From Mytilus californianus (taxonomy: Eukaryota; Mollusca; Bivalvia; Mytilida; Mytilidae): a stretch of DNA of 64,000 nucleotides. Positions 29,801-42,481 of this stretch are shown here, piece after piece (within the stretch, counting starts at the first letter, position 1; each line of letters starts with the position of its first letter). The notes beneath the pieces were generated by a model. That model made no database searches, had not been told where the DNA came from, and was given only the letters and a program-made list of their open reading frames with translations. The position numbers and the translations under genes were made by a program. The DNA is taken from the NCBI RefSeq assembly GCF_021869535.1, contig NW_026262593.1, forward strand, positions 67,854,322-67,918,321. Direction: 5' to 3'.

Positions 29801-31697
29801 TGTGCACTTTAGTCACTACGTAACTTTCGTTGCCCATCCCGTTTGCTTTCTTATTTTATTCAGGATGTACCTGTTATTAGGGGATTCTAGGGCTAAAAAC
29901 TCGATCATATCGTGCTTGGTCATGTATTTTTTCTTTGGTAAGTTCGACCGTTTTCGGTATGTTGGCTCTCAGTAATCCTCATTCCGGATCAGTGCACTCT
30001 ATTCAATACTAAAATTTTGTTGCTCAGTATATTAGATGTCTTGAGATATATAGGGTATACCTGTTTTTAGAGGATTCAAGGGAGCAAAACTCGATCATAT
30101 CGTGCTTGTTCAGATATTTTTTTCGGTTAGGTTCGGCCGTTTTCGGTATGTTGTCAATCAATAATCCTTAACCTGGATCTGTGCACTTTATGCAGTACTT
30201 AATTTTTGTTGCCCATTCCATTTGCTTTCTTATGTTATTCAGGATGTACATGTTATTAGGGGATTCTAGGACTAAAAACTCGATCATATCGTGATTGGTC
30301 ATGTATTTTTTCTTTGGTAAGTTTGGTTGTTTTCGGTATGTTGGCGCTCAGTTATCCTTAACCCGGATCAGTGCACTCTGTTCAATAGTTACCTTTTGAT
30401 GCCCAGTATATTAACTTTCTTGAGATATACAGGGTATACCTGTTTTTAGAGGATTCAAGGGTTCAAAACTCGATCATATCGTGCTTGGTCATGTATTTTT
30501 TCTTAGGTTATGTTCGGCCGTTTTCGGTACGTTGTCAATCAATAATTCTTAACCCGGATCTGTGCACTTTAGTCACTACGTAACTTTCGTTGCCCATTCC
30601 GTTTGCTTTCTTATTTTATTCAGGATGTACCTGTTATTAGGGGATTCTAGGGCTAAAAACTCGATCATATCGTGCTTGGTCATGTATTTTTTATTTGGTA
30701 AGTTCGACCGTTTTCGGTATGTTGGTGCTCAGTAATCCTTAACCCGGATCAGTGCACTCTATTCAATATTTTACTTTTTTTGCCCAGTATATTAGCTTTC
30801 AAGGGATATATACCTCTTTTAAGAGGATTCACGGGTGCAAAACTCGATCATATCGTGCTTAGTCATGTATTTTTTCTTAGGTTAGGTTCGGCCGTTTTCG
30901 GTATGTTGTCAATCAATATTCCTTAACCAGGATCTGTGCACTTAATTCAGTACTTAGCTGTTGTTTCTCAGTCCATTTGCTCTCTAAGGATATATAGGAT
31001 ATACCTGTTATTAGTGGATTCAAGGGCTAAAAACTCGATTATATCGTGCTTGGTCATGTATTTTCTCTTTGGTAAGTTCGATTGTTTTCGGTATGTTGGT
31101 GCTGAGTAATCCTTAACCCAGATCAGTGCACTCTGTTCAATACTTAACTGTTGTTGCCCAGTATATAAACTTTCTTGGTATATATAGGGTTTACCTGTTT
31201 TTAGGGGATTCACGGGTGCAAAACTCGATCATGTCGTGCTTGGTCATATGTATTTTTTCTTAGGTTTGGTTTGGCCGTTTTCGGTATGTTGTCAATCAAT
31301 AATCCTTAACTCGGATCTGTGCACTTTAGTCACTACGTAACTTTCGTTGCCCGTTCCGTTTGCTTTCTTATTTTATTCAGGATATACCTGTTATTAGGGG
31401 ATTCAAGGGCTAAAAACTCGATCATATCGTGCTTGGTCATGTATTTTTTCTTTGGTAAGTTCGACCGTTTTCGGTATGTTGGCTCTCAGTAATCCTCATT
31501 CCGGATCAGTGCACTCTATTCAATACTAAAATTTTGTTGCTCAGTATATTAGATGTCTTGAGATATATAGGATATACCTGTTTTTAGAGGATTCAAGGGA
31601 GCAAAACTCGATCATATCGTGCTTGGTCAGATATTTTTTTCGGTTAGGTTCGGCCGTTTTCGGTATGTTGTCAATCAATAATCCTTAACCTGGATCT
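23892..31697 (+). repeat. Higher-order block 5 (7,806 bp, expanded)
   Basis: Order is P 23,892, Q about 24,623 (only 731 bp from P instead of about 1,112, so a deletion), R 24,965, S about 25,671, T about 26,231 and U 27,136. A repeated passage follows: T about 28,514 and U 29,037. The pre-P motif 'ggctctcagtaatcctcatt' occurs three times (about 27,869, 29,963, 31,482), although only the last precedes P. Confidence 0.8.
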
Positions 31698-34600
31698 GTG
31701 CACTTTATGCAGTGCTTAACGTTTGTTGCCCAGTCCATTTGCTTTCTTATGATATATAGGATATACCTGTTTTTAGGGGATTCAAGGGCTAAAAACTCGA
31801 TCATATCGTGCATGGTCATGTATTTTTTCTTTGGTAAGTTTGGCTGTTTCCGGTATGTTGGCGCTCAGTTATCCTTAACCAGGAACTGTGCACTCTTTTC
31901 AATACTTAACTTTTGTTGCCCAGTATATCAGTTTTCTTGGGTTATAAAGAGTTTACCTGTTTTTAGAGGATTCAAGGGTTCAAAACTCGATCATGTCGTT
32001 CTTTGTCATGTATTTACTCTTATGTTAGGTTCGGCCGTTTTCGGTATGTTGTCAATCAAGTATCCTTAACCCTGATCTGTGCACTTTATTCAGTACTTAA
32101 CGTTTGTTGCCCAGTCCATTGGCTTTCTTAGGATATATAGGATATACCTGTTATAAGGGGATTCAAGGGCAAAAAACTCAATCTTATCGTGCTTGGTCAT
32201 GTATTTTGTCTTTGGTAAGTTTGACCGTTTTCGGTATGTTTGCGCTCAGTTATCATTAACCCGGATCAGTGCACTCTGTTCAGTATTAAACGTTTGTTGC
32301 CTAGTATATTAGCTTTCTTGGGATATATAGGGTATACCTGTTTTTAGAGAATTCAAGGGTTCAAAACACGATCATATCGTGCTTGGTTATGTATTTTTTC
32401 TTATGTTAGGTTCGGCCGTTTTCGTTATGTTGTCAATCAATAATCCTTAACCCGGATCTGTGCACTTTATTCCGTACTTAACTTCTGCTGCCCTGTCCAT
32501 TTGCTTTCTTAGGATATATATAGGATATACCTGTTATTAAAGGATTCAAGGGCTGAAAACTCGATCACATCGTGCTTGGACATGTATTATTTCTTTTGGA
32601 ATTTTGGCCGTTTTCGATATATTGGCGCTCAGTTCTCCTTAACCCGGACCAGTGCACTCTGTTCAATACTTAACATTTATTACCCAGTATATTATCTTTC
32701 TTGGGATATATAGGGTATATCCGTTTTTAGAGGATTCAAGGGTTCAAAACTCGATCATATTGTACTTGGTCATGTATTTTTCTTAGGTTAGGTTCGGCCC
32801 TTTTCGGTATACTAGTATTGTCAATCAATAATTCCTAAACCGGATCTGTGCCCTTTATTCAGCACTTACCTTTTGTTGCCTAGTTCATTTGCTTTCTTAA
32901 GATATGTAGGACATACCTGTTATTCGAGGGTTCAAGGGCTAAAAACTCGATCATATCGTGATTGGTCATGTAATTTTTCTTTGGTAAGTTTTGCCGTTTT
33001 CGGTATGTTGGCGCTCAGTTATCCTTAACCCGGATCATTGCACTCTGTTCAATACTTAACTTTTGTGGCCCAGTATATTAGATTTCTTGGGATATATAGG
33101 ATATAACTGTTTTTAGATGATTCAAGGTTTCAAAACTCGATCACATCGTGCTTGGTCATGTATTTTTTCTTTGGTAAGTTGGCCGTTTTCGGTATGTTGG
33201 CGCTCAGTAATCCTTATTCAGGAACTGTGCACTTTATTCAGTACTTAACTTCTATTGCCCAGTCGATTTGCCTTCTTAGGATATATAGGATATACCTGTC
33301 ATTAGGGGATTCAAGAGCTGTAAACTTGATCAAATCGTGCTTGGACATGTAATTTTTCTTTTGGAATTTTGGCGGTTTTCGATATGTTGGCGCTCGGTTA
33401 TCCTTAACCCAGATCAGTGCACTCTGTTAAATCCTTTACTTTTGTTGCTTTGTCCATTTGCTTTCTTCACGTATAGAGGATATGCCTGTTATTAGGGTAG
33501 TAAAGGTCTAAAAACTCGATGATATCGTGCTTGGTCGTGTATTTTTTCTTTGGTAAGTTTTGCCGTTTTCGGTATGTTGGTGCTCAGTAATCCTTAACCC
33601 GGATCAGTGCAGTCTGTTCAATACTTAACATTTATTGCCCATTATATTATCTTTCTTGGGATATATAGGGTATATCCGTTTTTAGAGGATTCAAGGGTTC
33701 AAAACTCGATCCTATTGTACTTGGTCATGTATTTTTCTTAGGTTAGGTTCGGCCCTTTTCGGTATACTAGTATTGTCAATCAATAATCCCTAAACCGGAT
33801 CTGTGCCCTTTATTCAGCACTTACCTTTTGTTGCCTAGTTCATTTGCTTTCTTAAGATATGTAGGACATACCTGTTATTAGAGGGTTCAAGGGCTAAAAA
33901 CTCGATCATATCGTGATTGGTCATGTAATTTTTCTTTGGTAAGTTTTGCCGTTTTCGGTATGTTGGCGCTCAGTTATCCTTAACCCGGATCATTGCACTC
34001 TGTTCAATACTTAACTTTTGTGGCCCAGTATATTAGATTTCTTGGGATATATAGGATATAACTGTTTTTAGATGATTCAAGGTTTCAAAACTCGATCACA
34101 TCGTGCTTGGTCATGTAATTTTTCTTTTGGAATTTTGGCGGTTTTCGATATGTTGGCGCTCGGTTATCCTTAACCCAGATCACTGCACTCTGTTAAATCC
34201 TTTACTTTTCTTGCTTTGTCCATTTGCTTTCTTCACGTATAGAGGATATGCCTGTTATTAGGGTACTAAAGGTCTAAAAACTCGATGATATCGTGCTTGG
34301 TCGTGTATTTTTTCTTTGGTAAGTTTTGCCGTTTTCGGTATGTTGGTGCTCAGTAATCCTTAACCCGGATCAGTGCAGTCTGTTCAATACTAAACTTTTG
34401 TGGCCCAGTATATTAGATTTCTTGGGATAAATAGGGTATACCTGTTTTTAGTGGATTCAAGGGTTGAGAATTCGATCATATCGTGCTTGCCCATGTATTT
34501 TTTCTTAGGTTAGGTTCGGCCGTTATCGATATGTTGTCAATCAATAATCCATAATCGGGATCTGTACACTTTATTCAGTAGATAACTTCTACTGTCCATT

Positions 34601-37600
34601 CCATTTGCTTTCTTAGGATATATATAGAGATTATATACCTGTTATTAAGGGATTCAAGGGCTAAAACTCGATCATATCGTGCTTGGTCATGTATTTTTTC
34701 TTTGGTGAGTTTGACCGTTTTCGGTATGTTGGCGCTCAGTAATCCTTAACCCGGACCAGTGCACTCTGTTCAATACTTAACATTTATTGCCCAGTATATT
34801 CTCTTTCTTGGGATATATAGGGTATATCCGTTTTTTGAGGATTCAAGGGTTCAAAACTCGATCATATTGTGCTTGGTCATGTATTTTTTCTTAGGTTAGG
34901 TTCAGCCGTTTTCGATATGTTGTCAATCAATATTCCTTAACCCGGATCTGTACACTTTATTCAGTACTTAACTATTGTTGCCCATTTCATTTGCTTTATT
35001 AGGATATATAAGATATACATGTTATTAGGGGATTCAAGGTCTAAAAACTCAATCATATCGTGCTTGGCCAGGTATTTTTTCTTAGGTTATATTCGGCGAT
35101 TTTCGGTATGTTGTCAGTCAATTTTTCTTAACCCGGATCTGTGCAATTTATTCAGTGCTTAACTTTTGTTGCCGAATCCATTTGCTGTCTTAGGATATAT
35201 AGGATATACCTGTTATTAGGGTATTCCAGGGCTAAAAACTAGATCATATCATGCTTGTTCATGTATTTTTTATTTGGTAAGTTCGACCGTTTTCGGTATG
35301 TTGGTGCTCAGTAATCCTTAACCCGGATCAGTGCACTCTATTCAATATTTTACTTTTTTTGCCCAGTATATTAGCTTTCAAGGGATATATACCTGTTTTA
35401 AGAGGATTCACGGGTGCAAAACTCGATCATATCGTGCTTAGTCATGTATTTTTTCTTAGGTTAGGTTCGGCCGTTTTCGGTATGTTGTCAATCAATATTC
35501 CTTAACCAGGATCTGTGCACTTAATTCAGTACTTCGCTGTTGTTTCTCAGTCCATTTGCTCTCTAAGGATATACAGGATATACCTGTTATTAGTGGATTC
35601 AAGGGCTAAAAACTCGATTATATCGTGCTTGGTGATGTATTTTTTCTTTGGTAATTTCGACCGCTTTCGGTATGTTGGTGCTCAGTAATCCTTAACCCAG
35701 ATCAGTGCAATCTGTTCAATACTTAACTTTGGTTGCCCAGTATATTAGTTTTCTCGGGATATATAGGATATACTTGTTTTTAGAGGATTCATGGGGTTCA
35801 AAACTCTATCATATCGTGCTTGGTCATGTATTTTTTCTTAGGTTATGTTCGGCCGTTTTCGTTATGTTGTCAATCAATAATTCCTAACCCAGATCTGTGC
35901 ACTTTATGCAGTACTTAATTTTTGTTGCCCATTCCATTTGCTTTCTTATGTTATTCAGGATGTACCTGTTATTAGGGGATTCTAGGACTAAAAACTCGAT
36001 CATATCGTGATTGGTCATGTATTTTTTCTTTGGTAAGTTTGGTTGTTTTCGGTATGTTGGCGCTCAGTTATCCTTAACCCGGATCAGTGCACTCTGTTCA
36101 ATAGTTAACTTTTGATGCCCAGTATATTAACTTTCTTGAGATATACAGGGTATACCTGTTTTTAGAGGATTCAAGGGTTCAAAACTCGATCATATCGTGC
36201 TTGGTCATGTATTTTTTCTTAGGTTATGTTCGGCCGTTTTCGGTATGTTGTCAATCAATAATTCTTAACCCGGATCTGTGCACTTTAGTCACTACGTAAC
36301 TTTCGTTGCCCATTCCGTTTGCTTTCTTATTTTATTCAGGATGTACCTGTTATTAGGGGATTCTAGGGCTAAAAACTCGATCATATCGTGCTTGGTCATG
36401 TATTTTTTATTTGGTAAGTTCGACCGTTTTCGGTATGTTGGTGCTCAGTAATCCTTAACCCGGATCAGTGCACTCTATTCAATATTTTACTTTTTTTGCC
36501 CAGTATATTAGCTTTCAAGGGATATATACCTGTTTTAAGAGGATTCACGGGTGCAAAACTCGATCATATCGTGCTTAGTCATGTATTTTTTCTTAGGTTA
36601 GGTTCGGCCGTTTTCGGTATGTTGTCAATCAATATTCCTTAACCAGGATCTGTGCACTTAATTCAGTACTTAGCTGTTGTTTCTCAGTCCATTTGCTCTC
36701 TAAGGATATATAGGATATACCTGTTATTAGTGGATTCAAGGGCTAAAAACTCGATTATATCGTGCTTGGTCATGTATTTTCTCTTTGTTAAGTTCGACCG
36801 TTTTCGGTATGTTGGTGCTGAGTAATCCTTAACCCAGATCAGTGCACTCTGTTCAATACTTAACTTTTGTTGCCCAGTATATTAGCTTTCTTGGTATATA
36901 TAGGTTTTACCTGTTTTTAGGGGATTCACGGGTGCAAAACTCGATCATGTCGTGCTTGGTCATATGTATTTTTTCTTAGGTTTGGTTTGGCCGTTTTCGG
37001 TATGTTGTCAATCAATAATCCTTAACCCGGATCTGTGCACTTTATTTAGTTCTTAACTTTTGTTTATAAGTCCATTTGCTTTTTTAGGATATATAGGATA
37101 TACCTGTTTTTAGTGGATTCAAGGGCTAAAAACTCGATTATATCGTGCTTGGTGATGTATTTTTTCTTTGGTAAGTTCGACCGCTTTCGGTATGTTGGTG
37201 CTCAGTAATCCGTAACCCAGATCAGTGCAATCTGTTCAATACTTAACTTTGGTTGCCCAGTATATTAGTTGTCTTGGGATATATAGGATATACTTGTTTT
37301 TAGAGGATTCATGGGGTTCAAAACTCTATCATATCGTGCTTGGTCATGTATTTTTTCTTAGGTTATGTTCGGCCGTTTTCGTTATGTTGTCAATCAATAA
37401 TTCCTAACCCAGATCTGTGCACTTTATGCAGTACTTAATTTTTGTTGCCCATTCCATTTGCTTTCTTATGTTATTCAGGATGTACCTGTTATTAGGGGAT
37501 TCTAGGACTAAAAACTCGATCATATCGTGATTGGTCATGTATTTTTTCTTTGGTAAGTTTGGTTGTTTTCGGTATGTTGGCGCTCAGTTATCCTTAACCC

Positions 37601-38176
37601 GGATCAGTGCACTCTGTTCAATAGTTAACTTTTGATGCCCAGTATATTAACTTTCTTGAGATATATAGGGTATACCTGTTTTTAGAGGATTCAAGGGTTA
37701 AAAACTCGATCATATCGTGCTTGGTCATGTATTTTTTCTTAGGTCATGTTCGGCCGTTTTCGGTATGTTGTCAATCAATAATTCTTAACCAGGATCTGTG
37801 CACTTTAGTCACTACGTAACTTTCGTTGCCCATTCCGTTTGCTTTCTTATTTTATTCAGGATGTACCTGTTATTAGGGGATTCTAGGGCTAAAAACTCGA
37901 TCATATCGTGCTTGGTCATGTATTTTTTCTTTGGTAAGTTCGACCGTTTTCGGTATGTTGGCTCTCAGTGATCCTCATTCCGGATCAGTGCACTCTATTC
38001 AATACTAAAATTTTGTTGCTCAGTATATTAGATGTCTTGAGATATATAGGGTATACCTGTTTTTAGAGGATTCAAGGGAGCAAAACTCGATCATATCGTG
38101 CTTGGTCAGATATTTTTTTCGGTTAGGTTCGGCCGTTTTCGGTATGTTGTCAATCAAGTATCCTTAACCTGGATCT
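31698..38176 (+). repeat. Higher-order block 6 (6,479 bp)
   Basis: Order is P 31,698, Q about 32,811, R 33,152, then a second Q about 33,769 (958 bp later), S about 34,620, T about 35,190, U 35,705 and U 37,225. The second Q copy is followed by a shortened R segment missing about one monomer near 34,107, so at least two rearrangements occurred here. Confidence 0.8.
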
Positions 38177-40402
38177 GTGCACTTTATGCAGTGCTTAACG
38201 TTTGTTGCCCAGTCCATTTGCTTTCTTATGATATATAGGATATACCTGTTTTTAGGGGATTCAAGGGCTAAAAACTCGATCTTATCGTGCATGGTCATGT
38301 ATTTTTTCTTTGGTAAGTTTGGCTGTTTCCGGTATGTTGGCGCTCAGTTATCCTTAACCAGGAACTCTGCACTCTTTTCAATACTTCACTTTTGTTGCCC
38401 AGTATATCAGTTTTCTTGGGTTATAAAGAGTTTACCTGTTTTTAGAGGATTCAAGGGTTCAAAACTCGATCATGTCGTTCTTTGTCATGTATTTACTCTT
38501 ATGTTAGGTTCGGCCGTTTTCGTTATGTTGTCAATCAATAATCCTACACCCGGATCTGTGCACTTTATTCCGTACTTAACTTCTGCTGCCCTGTCCATTT
38601 GCTTTCTTAGGATATATATAGGATATACCTGTTATTAAAGGATTCAAGGGCTGAAAACTCGATCACATCGTGCTTGGACATGCATTATTTCTTTTGGAAT
38701 TTTGGCCGTTTTCGATATGTTGGCGCTCAGTTCTCCTTAACCCGGACCAGTGCACTCTGTTCAATACTTAATATTTATTGCCCAGTATATTATCTTTCTT
38801 GGGATATATAGGGTATATCCGTTTTTAGAGGATTCAAGGGTTCAAAACTCGATCATATTGTACTTGGTCATGTATTTTTCTTAGGTTAGGTTCGGCCCTT
38901 TTCGGTATACTAGTATTGTCAATCAATAATCCCTAAACCGGATCTGTGCCCTTTATTCAGCACTTACCTTTTGTTGCCTAGTTCATTTGCTTTCTTAAGA
39001 TATGTAGGACATACCTGTTATTAGAGGGTTCAAGGGCTAAAAACTCGATGATATCGTGATTGGTCATGTAATTTTTCTTTGGTAAGTTTTGCCGTTTTCG
39101 GTATGTTGGCGCTCAGTTATCCTTAACCCGGATCATTGCACTCTGTTCAATACTTAACTTTTGTGGCCCAGTATATTAGATTTCTTGGAATATATAGGAT
39201 ATAACTGTTTTTAGATGATTCAAGGTTTCAAAACTCGATCACATCGTGCTTGGTCATGTATTTTTTCTTTGGTAAGTTGGCCTTTTTCGGTATGTTGGCG
39301 CTCAGTAATCCTTATTCAGGAACTGTGCACTTTATTCAGTACTTAACTTCTATTGCCAAGTCGATTTGCCTTCTTAGGATATATAGGATATACCTGTCAT
39401 TAGGGGATTCAAGAGCTGTAAACTCGATCATATCGTGCTTGGACATGTAATTTTTCTTTTGGAATTTTGGCGGTTTTCGATATGTTGGCGCTCGGTTATC
39501 CTTAACCCAGATCAGTGCACTCTGTTAAATCCTTTGCTTTTGTTGCCTTGTCCATTTGCTTTCTTCACGTATAGAGGATATGCCTGTTATTAGGGTACTA
39601 AAGGTCTAAAAACTCGATCATATCGTGCTTGGTCGTGTATTTTTTCTTTGGTAAGTTTTGCCGTTTTCGGTATGTTGGTGCTCAGTAATCCTTAACCCGG
39701 ATCAGTGCAGTCTGTTCAATACTAAACTTTTGTGGCCCAGTATATTAGATTTCTTGGGATATATAGGGTATACCTGTTTTTAGAGGATTCAAGGGTTGAG
39801 AATTCGATCATATCGTGCTTGCCCATGTATTTTTTCTTAGGTTAGGTTCAGCCGTTTTCGATATGTTGTCAATCAATAATACTTAACCCGGATCTGTACA
39901 CTTTATTCAGTACTTAACTATTGTTGCCCATTTCATTTGCTTTATTAGGATATATAGGATATACATGTTATTAGGGGATTCAAGGTCTAAAAACTCAATC
40001 ATATCGTGCTTGGTCAGGTATTTTTTCTTAGGTTATGTTCGGCGATTTTCGGTATGTTGTCAGTCAATTTTCCTTAACCCGGATCTGTGCAATTTATTCA
40101 GTGCTTAACTTTTGTTGCCGAATCCATTTGCTGTCTTAGGATATATAGGATATACCTGTTATTAGGGTATTCCAGGGCTAAAAACTAGATCATATCATGC
40201 TTGTTCATGTATTTTTTATTTGGTAAGTTCGACCGTTTTCGGTATGTTGGTGCTCAGTAATCCTTAACCCGGATCAGTGCACTCTATTCAATATTTTACT
40301 TTTTTTGCCCAGTATATTAGCTTTCAAGGGATATATACCTGTTTTAAGAGGATTCACGGGTGCAAAACTCGATCATATCGTGCTTAGTCATGTATTTTTT
40401 CT
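38177..40402 (+). repeat. Higher-order block 7, truncated at the array edge
   Basis: P at 38,177, Q about 38,907 (729 bp later, the same shortened spacing as block 5), R 39,250 and T about 40,129. The S landmark is missing between R and T. The last monomer breaks inside its T-rich stretch after 'catgtattttttct' at 40,402. Confidence 0.8.
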
Positions 40403-40649
40403 CATCGGCACTTAAAGTTAACCAGCGAGAGACGTTAACCACCGAGGGTCGGTTTTTAGACACGCCCAGTGCAACTATGCACGCCTTCTTTTGGAGCTCT
40501 TTAGTATGAAGATAAGAAAAGTATACAGAATTGAGGGACTGTCGACAATGTTTTATCATTGTTTTTGGTTTACAGTCGTTACCCGTAAATAAACTGGACC
40601 CCTGTTGTGTTTATTTATCGCTGCACTGAGCCTCCTGCACTACGATGGA
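40403..40649. other. Non-satellite flank at the right edge of the 190-bp array
   Basis: The satellite ends and unrelated, less AT-biased sequence with several CpGs begins. It includes 'gttaaccaccgagggtcgg' at 40,434-40,452, which matches the core of the 68-bp satellite ('gttaaccaccgacggtagg') at 17 of 19 positions. A 71-codon minus-strand frame over 40,344-40,559 straddles the satellite boundary and looks fortuitous. If the small gene starting at 40,650 is real, this stretch would be its promoter and 5' UTR. I see no clear core promoter motif. Confidence 0.5.
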
Positions 40650-41801
40650 ATGGCGGACCAGTTTAAACATGGTAAACAGATAAACAGCTGATTAAAGCAA
40701 CCTGTAAGAAGAAATGAGTTAACTATTGTTTATATTAGAGACGAGAATGTCTCGTGTTTTGTTCTGCTCAGAAAAGCAGGAACCTTGGAGTTTATGGTTA
40801 GATTGTAATTCTTTCTTGAATCAAAACTGGGTAAATTTGATATAGGTAACAAACACTCCCCCTTTTAAAAAAATAACTCGAGAACCACACATCGGCCATC
40901 GCGCTCGCTGCACAAAGTAACAATAGTCAATATGAAATAATTATTGTTACTTTCAAGAATCATTAATTGTCAAAACGTACCCCCCCCCCCCCCGGACATC
41001 AAAGGAAGTTAAATGAAGTATTCCTACTGCAGAAAAAAAAACCATAACATAACCTTTTAAGAAGTCATAATTATTTGGACTACCCCTGAATATATTGCAG
41101 ACAGGCTCTGATCTGAAAAATGTTTTAAGAGCAATCTTTGAAATGATTTTTTAGGTAATTTAATTATTATGTAATTAATATTAACATAGTTATAAACTTT
41201 CAAATGTATTGACCAATATGACCAACTCCTATGCTCTTTCCCATAAATGTCACAATATCATTATATTACAGTAAAATCCGATAGTTTGATGACATTGTTT
41301 ATGCCTATTGACCTCAAGTCAGCCTAAACTTCATTAATAAAAACCTAAGACATTAACCACCTGCAATGTGATTGCATCAAAATGACACCTAAAATTAAGG
41401 CATATCATACTAATTGTGCAGGATGTGCCACCAAAATAAATACTGTCTTGTAAAATTAGATGATGATAGTTATAGCTACATGTAGTAATTATAATAACTG
41501 ATGATAGATTTAAATCTGAGTAAAAGGTTGATTTATATGTGCTCATTCATGTTTTAATTAAAATATAAATTGAATCTTTTCTTTTATAATATTAAGATAT
41601 TAAAATCACAATTATTTATTTGTAAACTAAAAATATTTTTTGTCCTTTTAAGAACATGACTGTACACAAACATTATACACAAATAATTTTAATAATTCTG
41701 TCATGTATTTTTATGTAGCCCCAGAATGGTCTGAACAGTGGCAAAAGACTAATCCAGATTACCAAAAAATAGAAATTGTTCAGCTATCATTCATGCCATA
41801 A
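40650..41801 (+). CDS. Candidate two-exon micro-gene, join(40650..40671,41719..41801), 34 codons; product unrecognised
   Basis: Exon 1 starts at an ATG with G at -3 and G at +4 and reads MADQFKH plus one base, ending at a plausible donor (ATG|GTAAAC). After a 1,047-bp intron, exon 2 follows 'tatttttatgtag' and begins with two bases that complete the split codon as Ala. It then reads PEWSEQWQKTNPDY, continues for 12 more residues ending in FMP, and stops with TAA at 41,799-41,801. The intron phase matches (1 base plus 2 bases), and the exon 2 composition (W, Q, E, K, N, D) is unlike translated AT-rich noise. No signal peptide or membrane segment is visible. I recognise no family. The real gene could have further exons, or exon 2 could be the last exon of something else. 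Chance open frames of this size are common, so confidence is low. Confidence 0.25.
40980..40993 (+). repeat. Poly-C tract (14 C)
   Basis: A run of 14 C followed by GG, inside the proposed intron. It is a low-complexity tract whose length may be unreliable. Confidence 0.9.
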
Positions 41802-42481
41802 GCATGATAAGAAAAATTTTGCAGTTTCCAGAATTTGAGGTAGAGTATAGTCAGGAATAGTTTAAATATGCAGATGTTTAGTTTGCAATAAACAATTATG
41901 TCCTTGATAGAAAAGTAGAGGAAACAAAAGAGTATGAAAATAGTTGAAAAAAGTAATCAATATTACCTAGTCATAAATAATGTAAATAGAAAAGAGAAAG
42001 GCAATGGTTACGACTTGGTTTTATTAATAGCTTTATCATTTGTCCATAATTTGGAATGAATCTTGACATTTTCATGTCACAATTTGATCTAAATACATCT
42101 TCCTTTATAAAATAATATTATTTTCAGTCTACTGAAACAGGTATTTTTTTTGTTATTAAAAAGAACAATGAAACAATCGTTGAACAATTTTACCTAGCCT
42201 GTAAAGCTGATAGCTTGTTGATTTATAAAATTGATTAACTCATGGGTTAACAGGTAGTAAAATGTTATACTACAATCCTGGTACCTGATACAGCCTTCAA
42301 AATCTGAAGGTTAGTTTCAACCCAGTCCTGATAAATTTATCAATGAAAACTAATCAACTGACCAAATAAAAATTCACTGGGTAAAATGATAATATTTTAA
42401 GTAATAATACAATATTCATTCATACCATTTGTTGCGTAAAATAGTTTTGTTACTTATCATACATATATGATTTACTCATAA
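41802..42481. other. AT-rich spacer, no feature seen
   Basis: AT-rich sequence without an open frame of note, a tandem repeat or a recognisable element. It ends where the first 68-bp satellite unit begins. Confidence 0.5.

Larger units (their letters stand above)
1..40402 (+). repeat. 190-bp satellite array with A/B dimers and multi-kb higher-order structure
   Basis: Monomers of about 190 bp recur head to tail; the phase motif 'aaccc(g/a)gatc' falls near 1, 191, 383, 573, 762, 952 and 1,142. Two classes alternate. Type A reads 'tctgtgcactttattcagt' and ends 'ggcgctcagtaatcc'. Type B reads 'cagtgcactctgttcaata' and ends 'gttgtcaatcaataatcc'. This gives an about 380-bp dimer. Both classes share a core 'ctcgatcatatcgtgcttgg' followed by 'catgtattttttct'. 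Diagnostic monomers used as landmarks below: P (ATG at 8,004, 14,290, 19,042, 23,892, 31,698, 38,177), Q ('tactagtattgtcaatc'), R (near 698, 6,595, 9,458, 16,315, 20,496, 24,965, 33,152, 39,250), S ('tatagagattatatacc'), T ('ttgctgtcttaggatata') and U (202, 2,869, 4,006, 5,526, 12,199, 13,718, 22,669, 27,136, 29,037, 35,705, 37,225). I do not recognise this satellite family. The left end is outside the window. Confidence 0.97.

Noticed and set aside
202..39450. Recurrent 60-153-codon open frames in the 190-bp satellite, hydrophobic and looking like membrane peptides
   Set aside because: They repeat with the monomers, span A/B borders, start and stop at satellite-specific positions, and their hydrophobicity comes from T-rich codons. 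No independent coding signal.
57..40402. Possible CENP-B box in 'ctttcgttgcccattccgtt' of some monomers
   Set aside because: It shares TTCGTTG and a CCG/CGG-like end but lacks the required central A and CGGG spacing of the CENP-B core.
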